This document shows positions 20,416 to 31,492 of a stretch of DNA of 64,000 nucleotides, one piece after another. The notes beneath the pieces are model-generated. The model did not search any database, had not been told where the DNA came from, and saw only the letters and a program-made list of their open reading frames with translations. Each line of letters starts with the position of its first letter. Within the stretch, counting starts at the first letter, position 1. This DNA is from Costus lasius (taxonomy: Eukaryota > Streptophyta > Magnoliopsida > Zingiberales > Costaceae). The DNA is taken from NCBI GenBank assembly GCA_027563935.2, contig CM050454.1, positions 22,379,501 through 22,443,500 of the forward strand. Reading direction: 5' to 3'. Both the position numbers and the translations under genes were made by a program.

Positions 20416-21480
20416 GAACTCTACTTCACTAGAGAACTGAAGAACTAAGGCTATCCCATCTCTCTCTTTTATAGGATAAGAGGGGAGGGAACAAGACAAA
20501 ATAGAAATCTCAACAACTACCTACTCTTACAGCCCCAAAGGTGGTCAAGCTGCAGCAAAAGACAAAATGAAACAAACTTCTAGTAACTAAAGTGAACCTG
20601 GCACATGTCCTTGATTCTTGTACGGGTGGTGGCGGCGGTTTGATGAGTTCAGAGCATGCGCGATAAGGTAGTAGAATTTTGAAATTATGGGCTAGTTCAT
20701 CATGGTCGAGGCATGTTCTTGGGCCATGTTATTGAGGTGATTATGATATCCATCTAGGGCCGGGCCTTCGAAGCATTGGGTTGCGAGGCCCATGGGCTGA
20801 AGGACCTTAGTGTGGATCGATAGTTGGGCTAATGACTCCCATGTAGCGATCTGGTGGTTGACTTGAGCATTGGGATCGCTGGATTATCACCTTATGGGGC
20901 TCCTTTGGGTCCTCCTTGGATGGATGAACGTGGTCCGAAGAGTTGTGCACGTCGAAACAGGGTTGCCGGGGTGAAATGGAGCCTTCAGGGGTGTTCATGG
21001 CCTGGCGTGATGGTCATCATGGCCGTGATCGGGTGTACTAGAATCTGTCGCGGTGTGCACGGCCTAGCCATGATGGTCTTCACGGCCGTGACCACGTTCG
21101 CATCTAGAATCACTAGTTTTTGGTTTTTTTTATCGAGGCGTTCACGGCCATGCCATGATGGTCGTCATGCTCGTGCATCTATTCGCTGAAATCCACCGAG
21201 ATGGTCACAGCTTGGCCCTCCTAGACATGCCGGGGTGCACGCCCGTGCTTGTGTCCGCCTGGGTTTGCCGTGGGATTCACGGCCGGGGTGTGCTGGGGGC
21301 GCATGACTGTGGCTTGGTTTCGCCGAAGCTATCATGCCCGTGACGGAGGTCACGGCCTGGCCATGACGGTCTCATAGGAAAATTTTGGGGGGTGTTCTTC
21401 TGCCTAGATTTTCCCCCTGATCAGTGTTGACTCCTCCTGCATCAGGGGTCCACTCTCTAGTCCGCGGCCATATAAGGAGA
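20416..21480. other. Unassigned region with an array of CACGGCC-type motifs
   Basis: No credible gene. A TATA-like TTTTATAGGATAAG occurs at 20457-20470. From 20990 to 21370 the sequence is dominated by repeated CACGGCC..CATGATGG..CACGGCCGTGACC phrases, which create accidental open frames on both strands. The composition resembles the inner LTR/UTR parts of the Athila-like elements here (see 60960-61300), so it may be a piece of another LTR. Its ends are not defined. Confidence 0.4.
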
Positions 21481-21799
21481 AACCACATATAGGAGAAACC
21501 CTATGGATAAGTGTGTAGAGTCACTTCTCAGGATATACCTTTTGGGTTTCTTTAAGAGTTATAAACTTAGCCTTACATCTACATAGGAGTACTATAATCA
21601 CCTTAGGAATGAGGTATTGGAGCATTTAAAATAACTCTAATAAACACAGAAGTGTTTTATAATTTATTATTTGGTACTCCTTGGCCAACCAGTTAGCTTG
21701 TTGTTACCTATTGAACCTCTTTCCAGGGTCTACCTATCATGGAGGTTGAGTTGCCACTATAGGAGGGCCTATTATGGACAAACCCCCATTCTCCTAGAT

Positions 21800-23390
21800 G
21801 AGGCCATCACCTTGGTTTGATTCAAATGCTTAGTGAGGCAATCAACAATGTTATCATTAGTTTTTACAAACAATAGTAAAATCACATTATGAGTTGATAG
21901 CTATCTTATATATTTCTGTCTTATTTCAATATGTCTACTTAATTTAGTATTAACCAATTTCTTTTTACAAAAATATATTGTAGCTTTGTTATCACATTTT
22001 ATGGAAATTGGTGAATGAATAGAAACAACCATAGGTAAAAGAAGAATGTAGGTTTTTAAGCCATTCAGCTTTAGAACATGCTAAGTCTAGAGCTACCAGT
22101 TCAGCTTCCATTGTACTCCTAGCAATTATAGTTTATTTGTACACTGCCATGAAATGACACATCCACCTAAAGAGAAAACAAATCCAGAAGTGATTTGATG
22201 TCATTGGAGTCTGAAATACAATTGAATCACAATATCCTTCTAACACAGAAGGATATCTATCCACTATAGGATAGGGTATAATTTTAGTTCCTTTAAGGTA
22301 TCTAAACACCCTATTTAAAGCAGTCCAATGAGAATTATTAGGGTTTGAGGTATATCTACTGAATCTAGATACAACATAAGCTATGTCAAGTCTAGTTCAA
22401 TTAGTTAGAAATAAAAGTGAACCAATAGCCTTAGAATAGAGTTCTTGATTTTTAACCATATGACAGTTAGGGTCAAAAGGTGTACTTAATGGTGATGAAG
22501 AGTTATGATTAAATTTCTCTAAAATTTTATTAATATAGTGAGATTGAGAAAGAGATATAGAATTATCATTTTTAATGATTTTCATTCCAAGAATTACATC
22601 TACTTCTCTTATGTCTTTCATTTCAAATTGTTTAGTTAGAAAACTATTAGTATTAGATACCATGTCTATATCATTGGAAAATATTAAAATATCATCTACA
22701 TATAGACATAATAGCAAAAAATTAGTGTTTATATTTTTATAATAAAGACAGTTATCAGAGTTATTAATTTGGAAACCATATGACAAAACATCTTTATCAA
22801 ATTTTTCGTACCACTGTTTAGAGGCTTGCTTGAGACCGTATAGAGAACAGACTAACTTGCAATCCTTTCCTTCATAGCCTCTCACGATAAATCCTTTAGG
22901 CTGAGTCATATAAATTTCTTCATCAAGGTCTCCATGAAGAAAAATAGTTTTTACATCCATTTGGTGAATTATTAATTTATGAATTGAAGCTAAAGATAAA
23001 AGGAATCTAATGGTAGTAATTCTAGCAACCGGAGCGTAGGTATCAAAATAGTCAATACCGGCTTTCTGCTAAAATCTTTCAACTACCAAACGCACCTTAT
23101 ACTTTTCTATACTACCATCGGTCCTTAATTTCTTTTTAAAAATCCATTTACAACCTAAAGGTTTGTTGCCAGGTGGTAAATCAATTAAAATCCATGTGTT
23201 ATTATTTATTATGGATTAAAATTCATTATCTATTACTTCTTTCTAGAAAGGAGCATCAGGAGAACCAAGAGCTTCTAAGTAAGTTTTCGGTGTTTCTTCT
23301 ATCAAATAAATAACGAAGTCATGACCAAAATCTCTAGTTGCTCTAGTTCTCTTACTTCTTCTAGGTTCAACAATTTTATTTTATTATGAG
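21800..23390 (-). pseudogene. Copia reverse transcriptase and RNase H (Copia-1)
   Basis: Open from 22960 to 22397: QMDVKTIFLHGDLDEEIYMTQ, then KLVCSLYGLKQASKQWYEKF, then the catalytic LYVDDILIFS (YVDD), then QSHYINKILEKF. Upstream, 23060-23380 carries the RT start with stops (GCKWIFKKK). Downstream, 21990-22390 has RNaseH features (FRYLKGT, ARSTMEAELVAL, AEWLKN) in a broken frame. The enzyme would copy element RNA into DNA. Multiple stops and frame changes show that it is dead. Confidence 0.85.
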
Positions 23391-24090
23391 GAAGATTTAA
23401 TTTGATTATTTGAAGATTCAAGGTTTTGATTTGATTCTCAATTTAAATTAGGTTGTGGCATTGTAGGTTTAAAAGGGAATATGTTTTCAAAAAAATGAGA
23501 TATCTCTAGATTCAATTAAAGTATTATTTGAAATTTCAGGTATATTTGAATTAATTACAAGGCATCTATGAATGTTAGAATCTAGATAGTAACTAATAAA
23601 AATAGTATATATAGTTTTAGGTCCAATTTTTTTTCGCTTGGGTTTAGGAATATTGACCTTAGCTAAACACCCACATATTTAAAAGAATTTTAAATTAGGC
23701 TTGTGACCTTTCCAAATTTCATACCCACACACACACAGAGATTTTGGGGGAGCTCCAAAACTTTGTAGTATGACATTCACCATATCTAACAATGTTCTAT
23801 TTTTCCTTTCAGCCACTCCATTAGACTGAGGAGAGTAAGGGGCAGTCACCTGATGAACTATCTCATGTTCTTGATAAAACAAAGCAAATTCATTTGAGGT
23901 GTATTCCCCTCCTCTATCAGATCTAATAGTTTTAATCTTTTTATTAAGTTGATTTTCACTTCTGCTTTATAAATTTTAAATTTAGATAAAACTTATCTTT
24001 AGTTTTTAATAGAAAAGTGTAATAATAATTTGAAGCATTATCTATAAATGTTACAAAATATTTACTACCTCCCCTTGTGGGTTCTCTGTT
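23390..24090 (-). pseudogene. Copia integrase with an internal deletion (Copia-1)
   Basis: Integrase core pieces, right to left: SKYFVTFIDNASNYYYTFLL, RSDRGGEYTSNEFALF (second catalytic Asp), PYSPQSNGVAERKNRTLLDM (catalytic Glu) and EIWKGHKPNLKF. The segment normally found between the 'SSGLP' and 'ELW(K)G' motifs, about 25 residues, is missing: SFGAPPKSLC runs almost directly into GYEIWKGHKP. Stops interrupt 23890-24080. The enzyme would insert the cDNA into the genome. Confidence 0.75.
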
Positions 24091-24700
24091 TTAATCATAG
24101 ATGTCTAAATGAATTAATTCTAAAATGTTAGTGTCTTTATAAGGCATAGATTTACAAGGTTTTCTAGGTTGTTTAGCTTGTGAACATATTTGACAAGTTT
24201 CAATTTTTGAAACCTGTTTAGGTATTAAACCTAAGTGTCTCATTCTTGAAAGATATTTAAAATTTACATGTCCTAATCTTCCATGCCAATTATCATTGTT
24301 TGCAACATTCATAGCAATGGAAGATTCAGACTCATTATTATTTAATGGAATAATATTTAATTTAAATAAACCATTTGAGGTAAAGCTTTTCCCAATAAAA
24401 GTTTCTCTTTTTGAAATTACAACTTTATTTGTATAAAGAACAATTTTATAACCAGTTTGAACTAAATAGGATCCACTAACAAGATTCCTACAGATCTCTA
24501 GAACATAAAGTACATTATTTAAAATAAGAGTTTTCCCTAAAGTGAACTTCAAGGTGACTTGTCCATGTCCAAGAGCTGTAGCTGTAGATCCATTCCCCAT
24601 TGTCACACTTCCTCCACTTGAGTCTTGGTAAGAAGTGAACCACAACCGGTTAGAACATACATGTACATTTGCACCGGTATCTAACAACTAATATGAATCT
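24091..24700 (-). pseudogene. Copia protease and GAG-pre-integrase domain (Copia-1)
   Basis: The frame starts with the active-site motif LDTGANVHVCSN (DTGA) and continues through NNVLYVLEICRNLVSGSYL to the zinc-binding GAG-pre-integrase part: WHGRLGHVNFKYLSRM, then CQICSQAKQPRKP (H-H-C-C pattern). The N-terminal H and Cys pairs look intact. It is the longest undamaged piece of this element (198 codons), but has no continuous frame to gag or integrase. Confidence 0.8.
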
Positions 24701-24829
24701 TGATAAGCTAGATTAATAGAGGGGAAACAAGAGACTAACCTTAGGGAAGCTGTTGTGGCTGGTTGCTCCTCTACCATGTTAACTTGAGGTTTTTGATGTT
24801 GGTATGTCTTCTTAGGTGGCACTATTTTC

Positions 24830-25452
24830 TTTTTTCTGTAGTAGCAATCTAGGGCCAGATGATTTTCCTTTCCGCATACATAGCATAATTTTCCTCTTGG
24901 TATTACCTTTTTATTTCCTTGATTTTATTTTTTTACTAAAATTTTGATTGTTTTGTAGATTCTTGCCTTTATTTTGAAAATTTTTATGTTTAAAACTTTT
25001 ATATTTGAAGTTAGAAGGTTTACTAGAGGATTCAGTAAGTGAATTCTGTTCTTGTGTTGTTCAACTTTAGGATCCCTAACTCTATATTGTATATTGATCT
25101 TCAATTTTAATAGTTTCAATTACATTTTTTAGTGTAGTTATGTCAATGTTTTTCCTTAAGTCTTGTGCAAACTTAGACCAGGAAGGAGGGAGTTTGTTTA
25201 AAAGAGAAGAAATAATGAAAGATTCATCAAAAGAGGAACCAGCAATTAGGAGTTGAGTTACCAAATTTTGGAACTTATTTATTTATTCAAAAATTGGTAT
25301 ATTATCAACCATTTTAAAATTATTAAAATCTAAAGTAGTGAATCTTTTTACACCTTCATTAACCCTATAATAGGTGTTAATTAAAGTTTTCCAAATTTCC
25401 TTAGCAGTTTTAAATTTACTATATGTTTCCATAGCAGTTTTCGGATTCATTG
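24830..25452 (-). pseudogene. Copia gag with CCHC knuckle (Copia-1), truncated
   Basis: 25082-25264 encodes SSLLNKLPPSWSKFAQDLRK, typical of the copia UBN2-type gag. The zinc knuckle CYVCGKENHLALDC (C-x2-C-x4-H-x4-C) is at about 24845-24890. The N-terminal part ends in coding-like sequence at 25440, where element A's LTR begins. Frame changes occur between the blocks. Confidence 0.7.
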
Positions 25453-27184
25453 GAACTTTTGTTGAGAATCAAGACCGAGTCACGATCAGAATCATGCCCG
25501 GGATTTGTCTCTGTGCCTGAAGCTGAAACTGATCAATCATGACCGGGTCACGACCAAAATCACGCCCTTGATCACAGACCTGCCTGTTTTGAAATCACAA
25601 TTTCAACCCTAGTTTCTTCAACCTAACCTAAGGGAAAGCTGAAGGGCACTTAGGATCTTTCTCCACCATTGACAAAGGGACGAGGAGCAGGCTTTGGAAG
25701 GTAGAATCCTTCCACGAAATCATCATTCGTGTGAAAAGTAGGCTTGTAGTGGCATTGCAAGGCATGGGAGGAGGTTGGCGGAAGCTTTTCTTGTTGGAAA
25801 TCAATAGCGGCTGCATCAACTTTTGGCAGAGCATGGGGAAGAGGAGAAAGCGCAAAGGAGAGGGAGATAAAATCCCTTAGAGAATAAGAGAGGGGAGAGT
25901 TGGCACGTAGAGGAAGCGGCTGAACTTGGGAGAAGGAACGCAGGAAAGAGGGCTACACATATGAAATTATTGAAGATCTGCACTTGCGTAAGCACCTCAA
26001 GGATAAATTTGTAAGGAAGGTCTTCAACTACACTCAATTTCGCCATGTTCATTGTATGATCCTTGCGAAATACCTTATGATCTTGTCCTTCTTTTATAAT
26101 TCCTGCACAAATCTACAAATGTATGTGTTATTAAAGAACATTACTTATATCTTCATCATGGATATTATAGGCTAACTCTTGAATCAGGATTCGGGTTAAC
26201 CCTTTGATGACTTACTTATTGTAATAGTCTTACTCCAAACGCCCTAGTTCTTACTTAATCATATGTGCGCCCTTTGCCTACATTACCCGGAAGGGGAAGC
26301 TTGAGCCTCTAGTCATCAAAGTGAGGTTTGTCAATCAGTATGCTAGGAGGAAAACTCGCTTGCGGATCTGTACTCACTTTCGGGGATTATGAGGGTCTTA
26401 GACACGTTCGGGAGTCCAAAAGTCTGACCGCATGTCGGAACCCTTCGGTTGAGGGTTTATCTAATCTACCTGTACTCTTTGCCTGCACTACCCGAGAGGG
26501 AGTGTTTGAGCCTAGATCTCCCTTTGTGAGGTTTGTAAATTAGGGGCTAGGGGAAACCCATTGATGAACTGTACTCTCCTAGTGTGAGTAGTAGGATCTT
26601 AGGCGCGCCGGGGAGCCGAAAGGCTGACCATGCATCAGATCACCATAGTACTCTTTGCCTGCACCACCCGAAAGGGGACGCTTGAGCCTATACTTCCTAG
26701 GTGGAGGTTTGTAAATTAGAGAATCTAGGGGGACCTCTTTTGGGAAACCTGTACTCGCCTTGTGTGGTTACTAGGGCCTTGGACGTGTTAGGTAGGCCGA
26801 AAGGTCGTCTACGCATTGGAATTATTCATATTAGACCGGTAACGGTGTCCATGGGAATGGATAGCGGTGTCGGTGGGAGAGACCTGGACGTCAGGGTCTG
26901 AATCCCATGAACTAGATAGGACTACGACAATAGAGTTTGATTATTCAGCAGTGAGGAGTCAAAATGGTGAACCCATATCCTGATGCTTCTCCCCATTAAA
27001 ATTCCCTCGTGCAAATCCTCTATTTACGTTCTTGTGCATTTAAATAGTTTAACATTTAAACTTCACCAATTTCGACATCGTCTAGCTAGCAAATTCGAGA
27101 TCTGTCGGTACTTGCCCATTAGTCCCTATGCACTTGCGGGATTTACTACTTCGATAGACCCGTGCACTTGCGGGATTCCTATCA
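25453..27184 (+). repeat. 5' LTR of element A (5'-truncated)
   Basis: Matches the 3' LTR copy from about 38402. The first ~205 bp of the 3' copy (38197-38401) has no counterpart because the Copia-1 gag runs up to 25452. It ends CCTATCA at 27184, six bases before the PBS. Three diverged ~190-bp units are tandemly arranged inside it. Confidence 0.8.
26270..26820 (+). repeat. Three diverged ~190-bp tandem units inside the 5' LTR of element A
   Basis: Each unit carries CTTTGCCTGCA..ACCCG, GAGGTTTGTAAAT, GTACTC..C, and GGAG(T/C)C..AAAG..GAC. Units start near 26272, 26477 and 26653. The 3' LTR has the same array at 39232, 39437 and 39613, so the array predates the insertion. Confidence 0.75.
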
Positions 27185-27190
27185 ATTTTT

Positions 27191-27208
27191 TGGCGCTGTT
27201 GCTGGGGA
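27191..27208 (+). other. Primer binding site of element A
   Basis: TGGCGCTGTTGCTGGGGA, the Athila/Tat type, differs from the consensus GGCGCCGTTGCCGGGGA at two CpG-to-TpG-like positions, consistent with methylation decay. Confidence 0.85.
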
Positions 27209-27350
27209 CTAATTTCGGCAATATTGGCAAGATTCAGAAGTTACTAGACTAGACACTTTTAGCTTAATTCTAAATTAGTATACTTTCTTTTATTACATTT
27301 TACATTTTTTTTGATTTAACGAGTTACTTACTTTGTTAGAACTTTAGTTT

Positions 27351-28870
27351 ATGCATAGAACTCACCATCCGGAACCAGCAATACCATTTGATTTGGAAAT
27401 TGAAAGAACGTTCCGGAGACGAAAGAAACTACAAAAACTGCAACCTGAAAAGGATTCACAAACAGCAACCATGGAGGGTAACAAGTCACTCCGAGATTTT
27501 GCTGCACCAAATGTCTAAGGACTTCATTCTAGCATTGCACGTCCACCGATAGAGGCAAATAATTTTGAGATAAAACCGTCGCTTCTGTCGATGTTACAGC
27601 AAAGCCAATTTGGTGGATCATCGACTGAGGATCCAAACATGCATTTATCTGTTTTTCTCGAATATTGTGACACTATTAAAATGAATGGAGTGACCACTGA
27701 TGCTCTATGACTTCGACTTTTTCCTTTTTCACTTAGAGGCAGGGCATGAGCTTGGTTACATTCTTTACCATCTGGATCCATCATCTCATGGGAGCAACTC
27801 TCGCATGCCTTCCTTGCAAAATATTTTCTTCCAAGCAAAACCGCACAACTGAGAAACCAGATTACCAATTTCTCTCAAAAAGAAGACGAATCATTATACG
27901 AGGCGTGGGATCGCTTCAAGGAATTGCAACGAATGTGTCCTCACCACGGCCTCGAGAAATGGGTACTGGTACACACTTTTTATAATGGCTTGCTTTGTAA
28001 CACTCATCTTACTGTTGATGCAGCCGCTGGAGGGGCTTTGATGAACAAGGCATTTGATGACGCCTTCAATTTGATTGAGGAGATGGCATTAAACGATTAC
28101 CAATGGTTGAGCGAAAGAGGTACTTCATCATGACAAGCCGGTAAGTATGAACTTGACGCTCTTAATTCTCTCGCTGCAAAAGTAGATTCATTATCTCATA
28201 AGCTCGACTCCATGAACACGCGTCCTACTATTTCTAACTCTACTATGTGTGAAGTTTGTGGGGTGGAAGGTCATCATTCTGATACCTGTCAATTAGGTAT
28301 TTTGATATCTCAAGATCCCTCACCTGCTTGTGTGAATGCTGTAGGGAACTTTAAATCGAGGGTCCCAAATAACCCTTATTCAAACACCTACAACCCTGGG
28401 TGGAGGAACCATCCCAACTTTTCCTATAAAAACAACAACACAGCTCAACAATCGAACTATAAGCAACCTCCTAGATTTCATTCATCCAACACCGGGTATC
28501 AACTTAAGCAATTTGACCAGCCACCACAACCAAGTACCAACACAATACCAAAGGAACAAACCTTAGAGTCATGCTTTGACAACATTGTGTCAACGCAAAC
28601 CAAGGCAATAGACAGCATCATAGAGGCAATTAAAGGCTTAACCACACATCAAAAGATATTAGAAAATTAAATAGCCCAGCAAGCCAGCACATCTACTAGA
28701 CCACTGGGCAGATTGCCCGAGCAACCTGAAACAAACCCTAGAGAACATTGCAATGCCACTACCACGCGTAGTGGTAAACAGCTTGAAGAGCCAGAAATGC
28801 CTAAGTAGGACCATTCCGAGGACGAAGGTAAAATTCTGGAGTCTGAGAAACCCATTGTTGTTGAGAGTAA
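27351..28870 (+). pseudogene. Athila-type gag of element A
   Basis: Frame from the ATG at 27351, with stops after 'AAPNV', 'TTDAL', 'LRGRA', 'RGTSS' and 'KILEN'. The same frame carries on into pol. Visible features: an N-terminal motif SLRDFAAPNV, a capsid region ending MCPHHGLEKWVLVHTFYNGL, a CCHC-like finger CEVCGVEGHHSDTC (28243-28290) and a C-terminal helix. Most stops are TGA/TAG, which C-to-T change in CGA or CAG codons would give. Gag would build the particle. It is collinear with gag of B and D. Confidence 0.85.
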
Positions 28871-28877
28871 ACCACGG

Positions 28878-29640
28878 ATGAAAGAGAGTGAACCTGTCTA
28901 TGTGCCACCACCACCTTACAAACCACCCATTCCATTTCCCCAAAGGTTGGCAAAAGCAAAACTTGATCGACAATTCGGTAAATTTTTGGAGGTTTTAAAG
29001 AAATTGTATATTAACATACCTTTTACCGATGCTTTATCACAAATGCCATCCTATGCTAAATTTTTGAAGGAAATCTTATCTAATAAAAGAAAATTGGAAG
29101 AACATGGCACAGTGGCGTTAACTGAGGAATGCAGCGCAATCATCCAAAATAAGTTACCACCAAAGTTGAAGGAGCCAGGCAACTTTACCATTCAATGCCT
29201 AATCAGAAACACCCCTTTCGACCGAGCTTTATGCGATCTTGGAGCCAGTGTAAGTTTGATGCCACTCTCTCTTTGCAAGAAATTGGATATCAAAGACTTG
29301 AAGCCGATAAATATCTCTTTGCAATTGGCCGACCGTTCCGTATGACATCCGGTAGGAATTCTGGAGGACGTGCCAATAAAGGTCGGTAAATTTTTTATTC
29401 CAGCTGATTTTATTGTACTTGAGATAAAAGAAGATTCCAAGCTTCCTATAACACTGGGCAGACCATTTTTGGCAACTGCCGAAGCCGTAATCGATGTTAA
29501 AAATGGGAAGTTGACATTGCGCATAGGTGAGGATACAGTCGAATTTGATATAACCGAAAGTATGAATAAACCTCTTTTTGCAGACTCTTGCTATAACATC
29601 GGAATCCTCAACGACAAGCATGATTCATCCCACATTCCTT
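28878..29640 (+). pseudogene. Athila-type aspartic protease of element A
   Basis: In frame with gag. The linker PPPYKPPIPFPQRLAKAKLD is followed by a long helix, then PGNFTIQCLIRNTPFDRALC and the active-site loop DLGASVSLMPLS (about 29236-29271). A stop follows ADRSV (29343). The frame resumes with KLPITLGRPFLATAEAVIDV, the flap/second conserved segment. The protease matures the Gag-Pol polyprotein. One TGA interrupts it. Confidence 0.8.
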
Positions 29641-29819
29641 GGACAGATGTTGACCCTCTCGAGATTTGCCTGATAAACGTAGATGACGAGGAGCTGGACG
29701 AGGAGGCTCGTGCTTATGCCAATGTTCTTGACTTGAGCACCGCAGTCGAGCCAGATGTAGAAAAACTTGAGGAATCACCAGCACCGAAATCGGAGGTTTG
29801 TGAACGAATGAATTTAGAG

Positions 29820-30848
29820 CTCAAATCCCAACCAAGCAACCTCAGGTATGAATTCTTAGGTGAAAATTCTACTTACCCCGTTATTGTAACTGCCCATCTT
29901 GATTCAGAGCAAACAAGCCTTCTCCTTGATAAGCTTCGAAAATATAAGAAGGTAATTGGCTACACTTTGGAAGATATAAAAAGCATTAACCCTTCTTTAT
30001 GCATGCATAGGATATATCTCGAAGATGATAGCAAGTCATCTATCGAATACCAGAGACGACTGAACTCGAACTTGAAGGAGGTAATTAAGAAGGAAATTCT
30101 GAAATTATTAGATGTCGGAGTTATTTACCCTATTTCGAATAGCCAATGGGTAAGTCCAGTACATGTGGTAGAAAAGAAAGGAGGAGTGACGGTAGTAAAG
30201 AACAAAGATAACGAATTGGTCCCGCAAAGAACCGTTACCGGGTGGCGCATGTGTATCGATTATTGGAAACTGAACAAGGCTACCCGCAAAGATCATTTTC
30301 CTCTTCCTTTTATTGATCAAATGCATGAGAGATTAGCCACTAACTCTTATTTTTGTATCTTGGATGGCTACCCAGGATTTTTCCAAATACCGATACATCC
30401 AGATGACCAAGAGAAAACCACATTCACATGTCCCTTCAGCACTTTCGCTTATCGACGTATGCCATTTTGTTTATGTAATGCACTCGCAACCTTTCAGCAG
30501 TGCATGATGGCGATATTCTCATATTTCATTGAAGATATCATGGATGTCTTTATGGATGACTTTTCGGTATACAGGTCTAGTTTTGATTCTTGTTTATCTA
30601 ATTTGACCCGTGTTTTGCAGCGTTGTGAAGAGACAAACCTGGTACTAAATTGGGAGAAATGTCACTTTATGGTAAAAGAAGGGATTGTTCTTGGTTATTT
30701 GATATCGGAGCATGGTATCGAAGTCGACAAAGCAAAAATCGAAGTGATGGAAAGAATGCCGCCTCCAAACTCCGTCAAAGGAATAAGAAGTTTCTTAGGA
30801 CATGCAGGCTTTTATAGACGCTTCATTGAGAATTTTTTGAAATTGTAG
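29820..30848 (+). pseudogene. Gypsy reverse transcriptase of element A
   Basis: A continuous open frame covers all RT blocks: SQWVSPVHVVEKKGGVTVVK, then WRMCIDYWKLNKATRKDHFP, FPLPFIDQM, GYPGFFQIPIHPDDQEKTTF, TFAYRRMPFCLCNALATFQQ, the catalytic VFMDDFSVY (FMDD), then ILGYLIS-type and SVKGIRSFLGHAGFYRRFI. FMDD is a common form of the YxDD site in Athila. The enzyme converts element RNA to cDNA. This domain has no stop, but the frame breaks right after it at about 30846 by a one-base shift into RNaseH. Confidence 0.9.
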
Positions 30849-31492
30849 GCCTTTAACATCTTTACTTGCTAAAGATGTTCCATTTGTTTTTGACCAGAAC
30901 TGCATGGATGCGTTTTGGCAACTGAAGAATGCACTGATTTCTGCTCCAGTGATGCAACCTCCGGATTGGTCGCTACCCTTCGAAGTTATGTGCGATGCCA
31001 GCGACTATGCGGTAGGAGCCATTTTGGGACAGTAGAAAGACAACCAGACACACGCCATTTATTACGCTAGCCGAATGCTTGATGGAGCACAGAGTAATTA
31101 CACCACGACAGAAAAAGAACTCTTAGCTGTAGTTTTCGCGTTTGATAAGTTTCGATCATATTTAATTGACTCGCGTGTTATTGTTTATACAGATCATGCA
31201 GTGATTCGGTACCTTATGACAAAGAAAGACGCAAAACCATGACTGATCAAGTGGATACTATTGTTGCAAGAATTTGATATTCAGATCAAAGATAAGAAGG
31301 GAGCCGATAATTTAGTAGCAGACCATCTATCCCGCCTAACAGCCCCTTCCGAGAGCAATTCGGAAGAAGAGATAGACGATGCATTCCTGGACGAGAATCT
31401 GCTAGACGTTACCACAATAAAAACACCATGGTATGCCGATCTGGTAATTTTCTTGGCAGCCAGTATTATGCCTCCGAATCTCACGTATCAAT
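30847..31492 (+). pseudogene. RNase H of element A
   Basis: Shifted one frame from RT. It carries LPFEVMCDASDYAVGAILG (first catalytic Asp), [20 protein letters not shown] (catalytic Glu), [27 protein letters not shown] (third Asp) and [13 protein letters not shown] (His/Asp region). Stops follow 'ILGQ' and 'DAKP'. It would remove the RNA strand of the RNA-DNA hybrid. Confidence 0.85.

Larger units (their letters stand above)
21480..25452 (-). mobile_element. Decayed copia element Copia-1, minus strand, 5' truncated
   Basis: In minus-strand order: gag with zinc knuckle (about 24830-25452), protease and GAG-pre-integrase (24091-24700), integrase (about 23390-24090), RT (22397-23390) and RNaseH (about 21800-22396). 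This is the copia order PR-INT-RT-RH. At about 25453 the gag is cut by the left end of element A's 5' LTR, so its own 5' LTR, PBS and gag start are missing. The 3' LTR was not recognised. The left boundary is approximate. Confidence 0.8.

Noticed and set aside
20854..21353. Overlapping plus and minus frames
   Set aside because: Product of the repeated CACGGCC motif array; no protein similarity.
29229..29621. Antisense frame of 130 codons over the protease
   Set aside because: Shadow of the gypsy protease coding strand.
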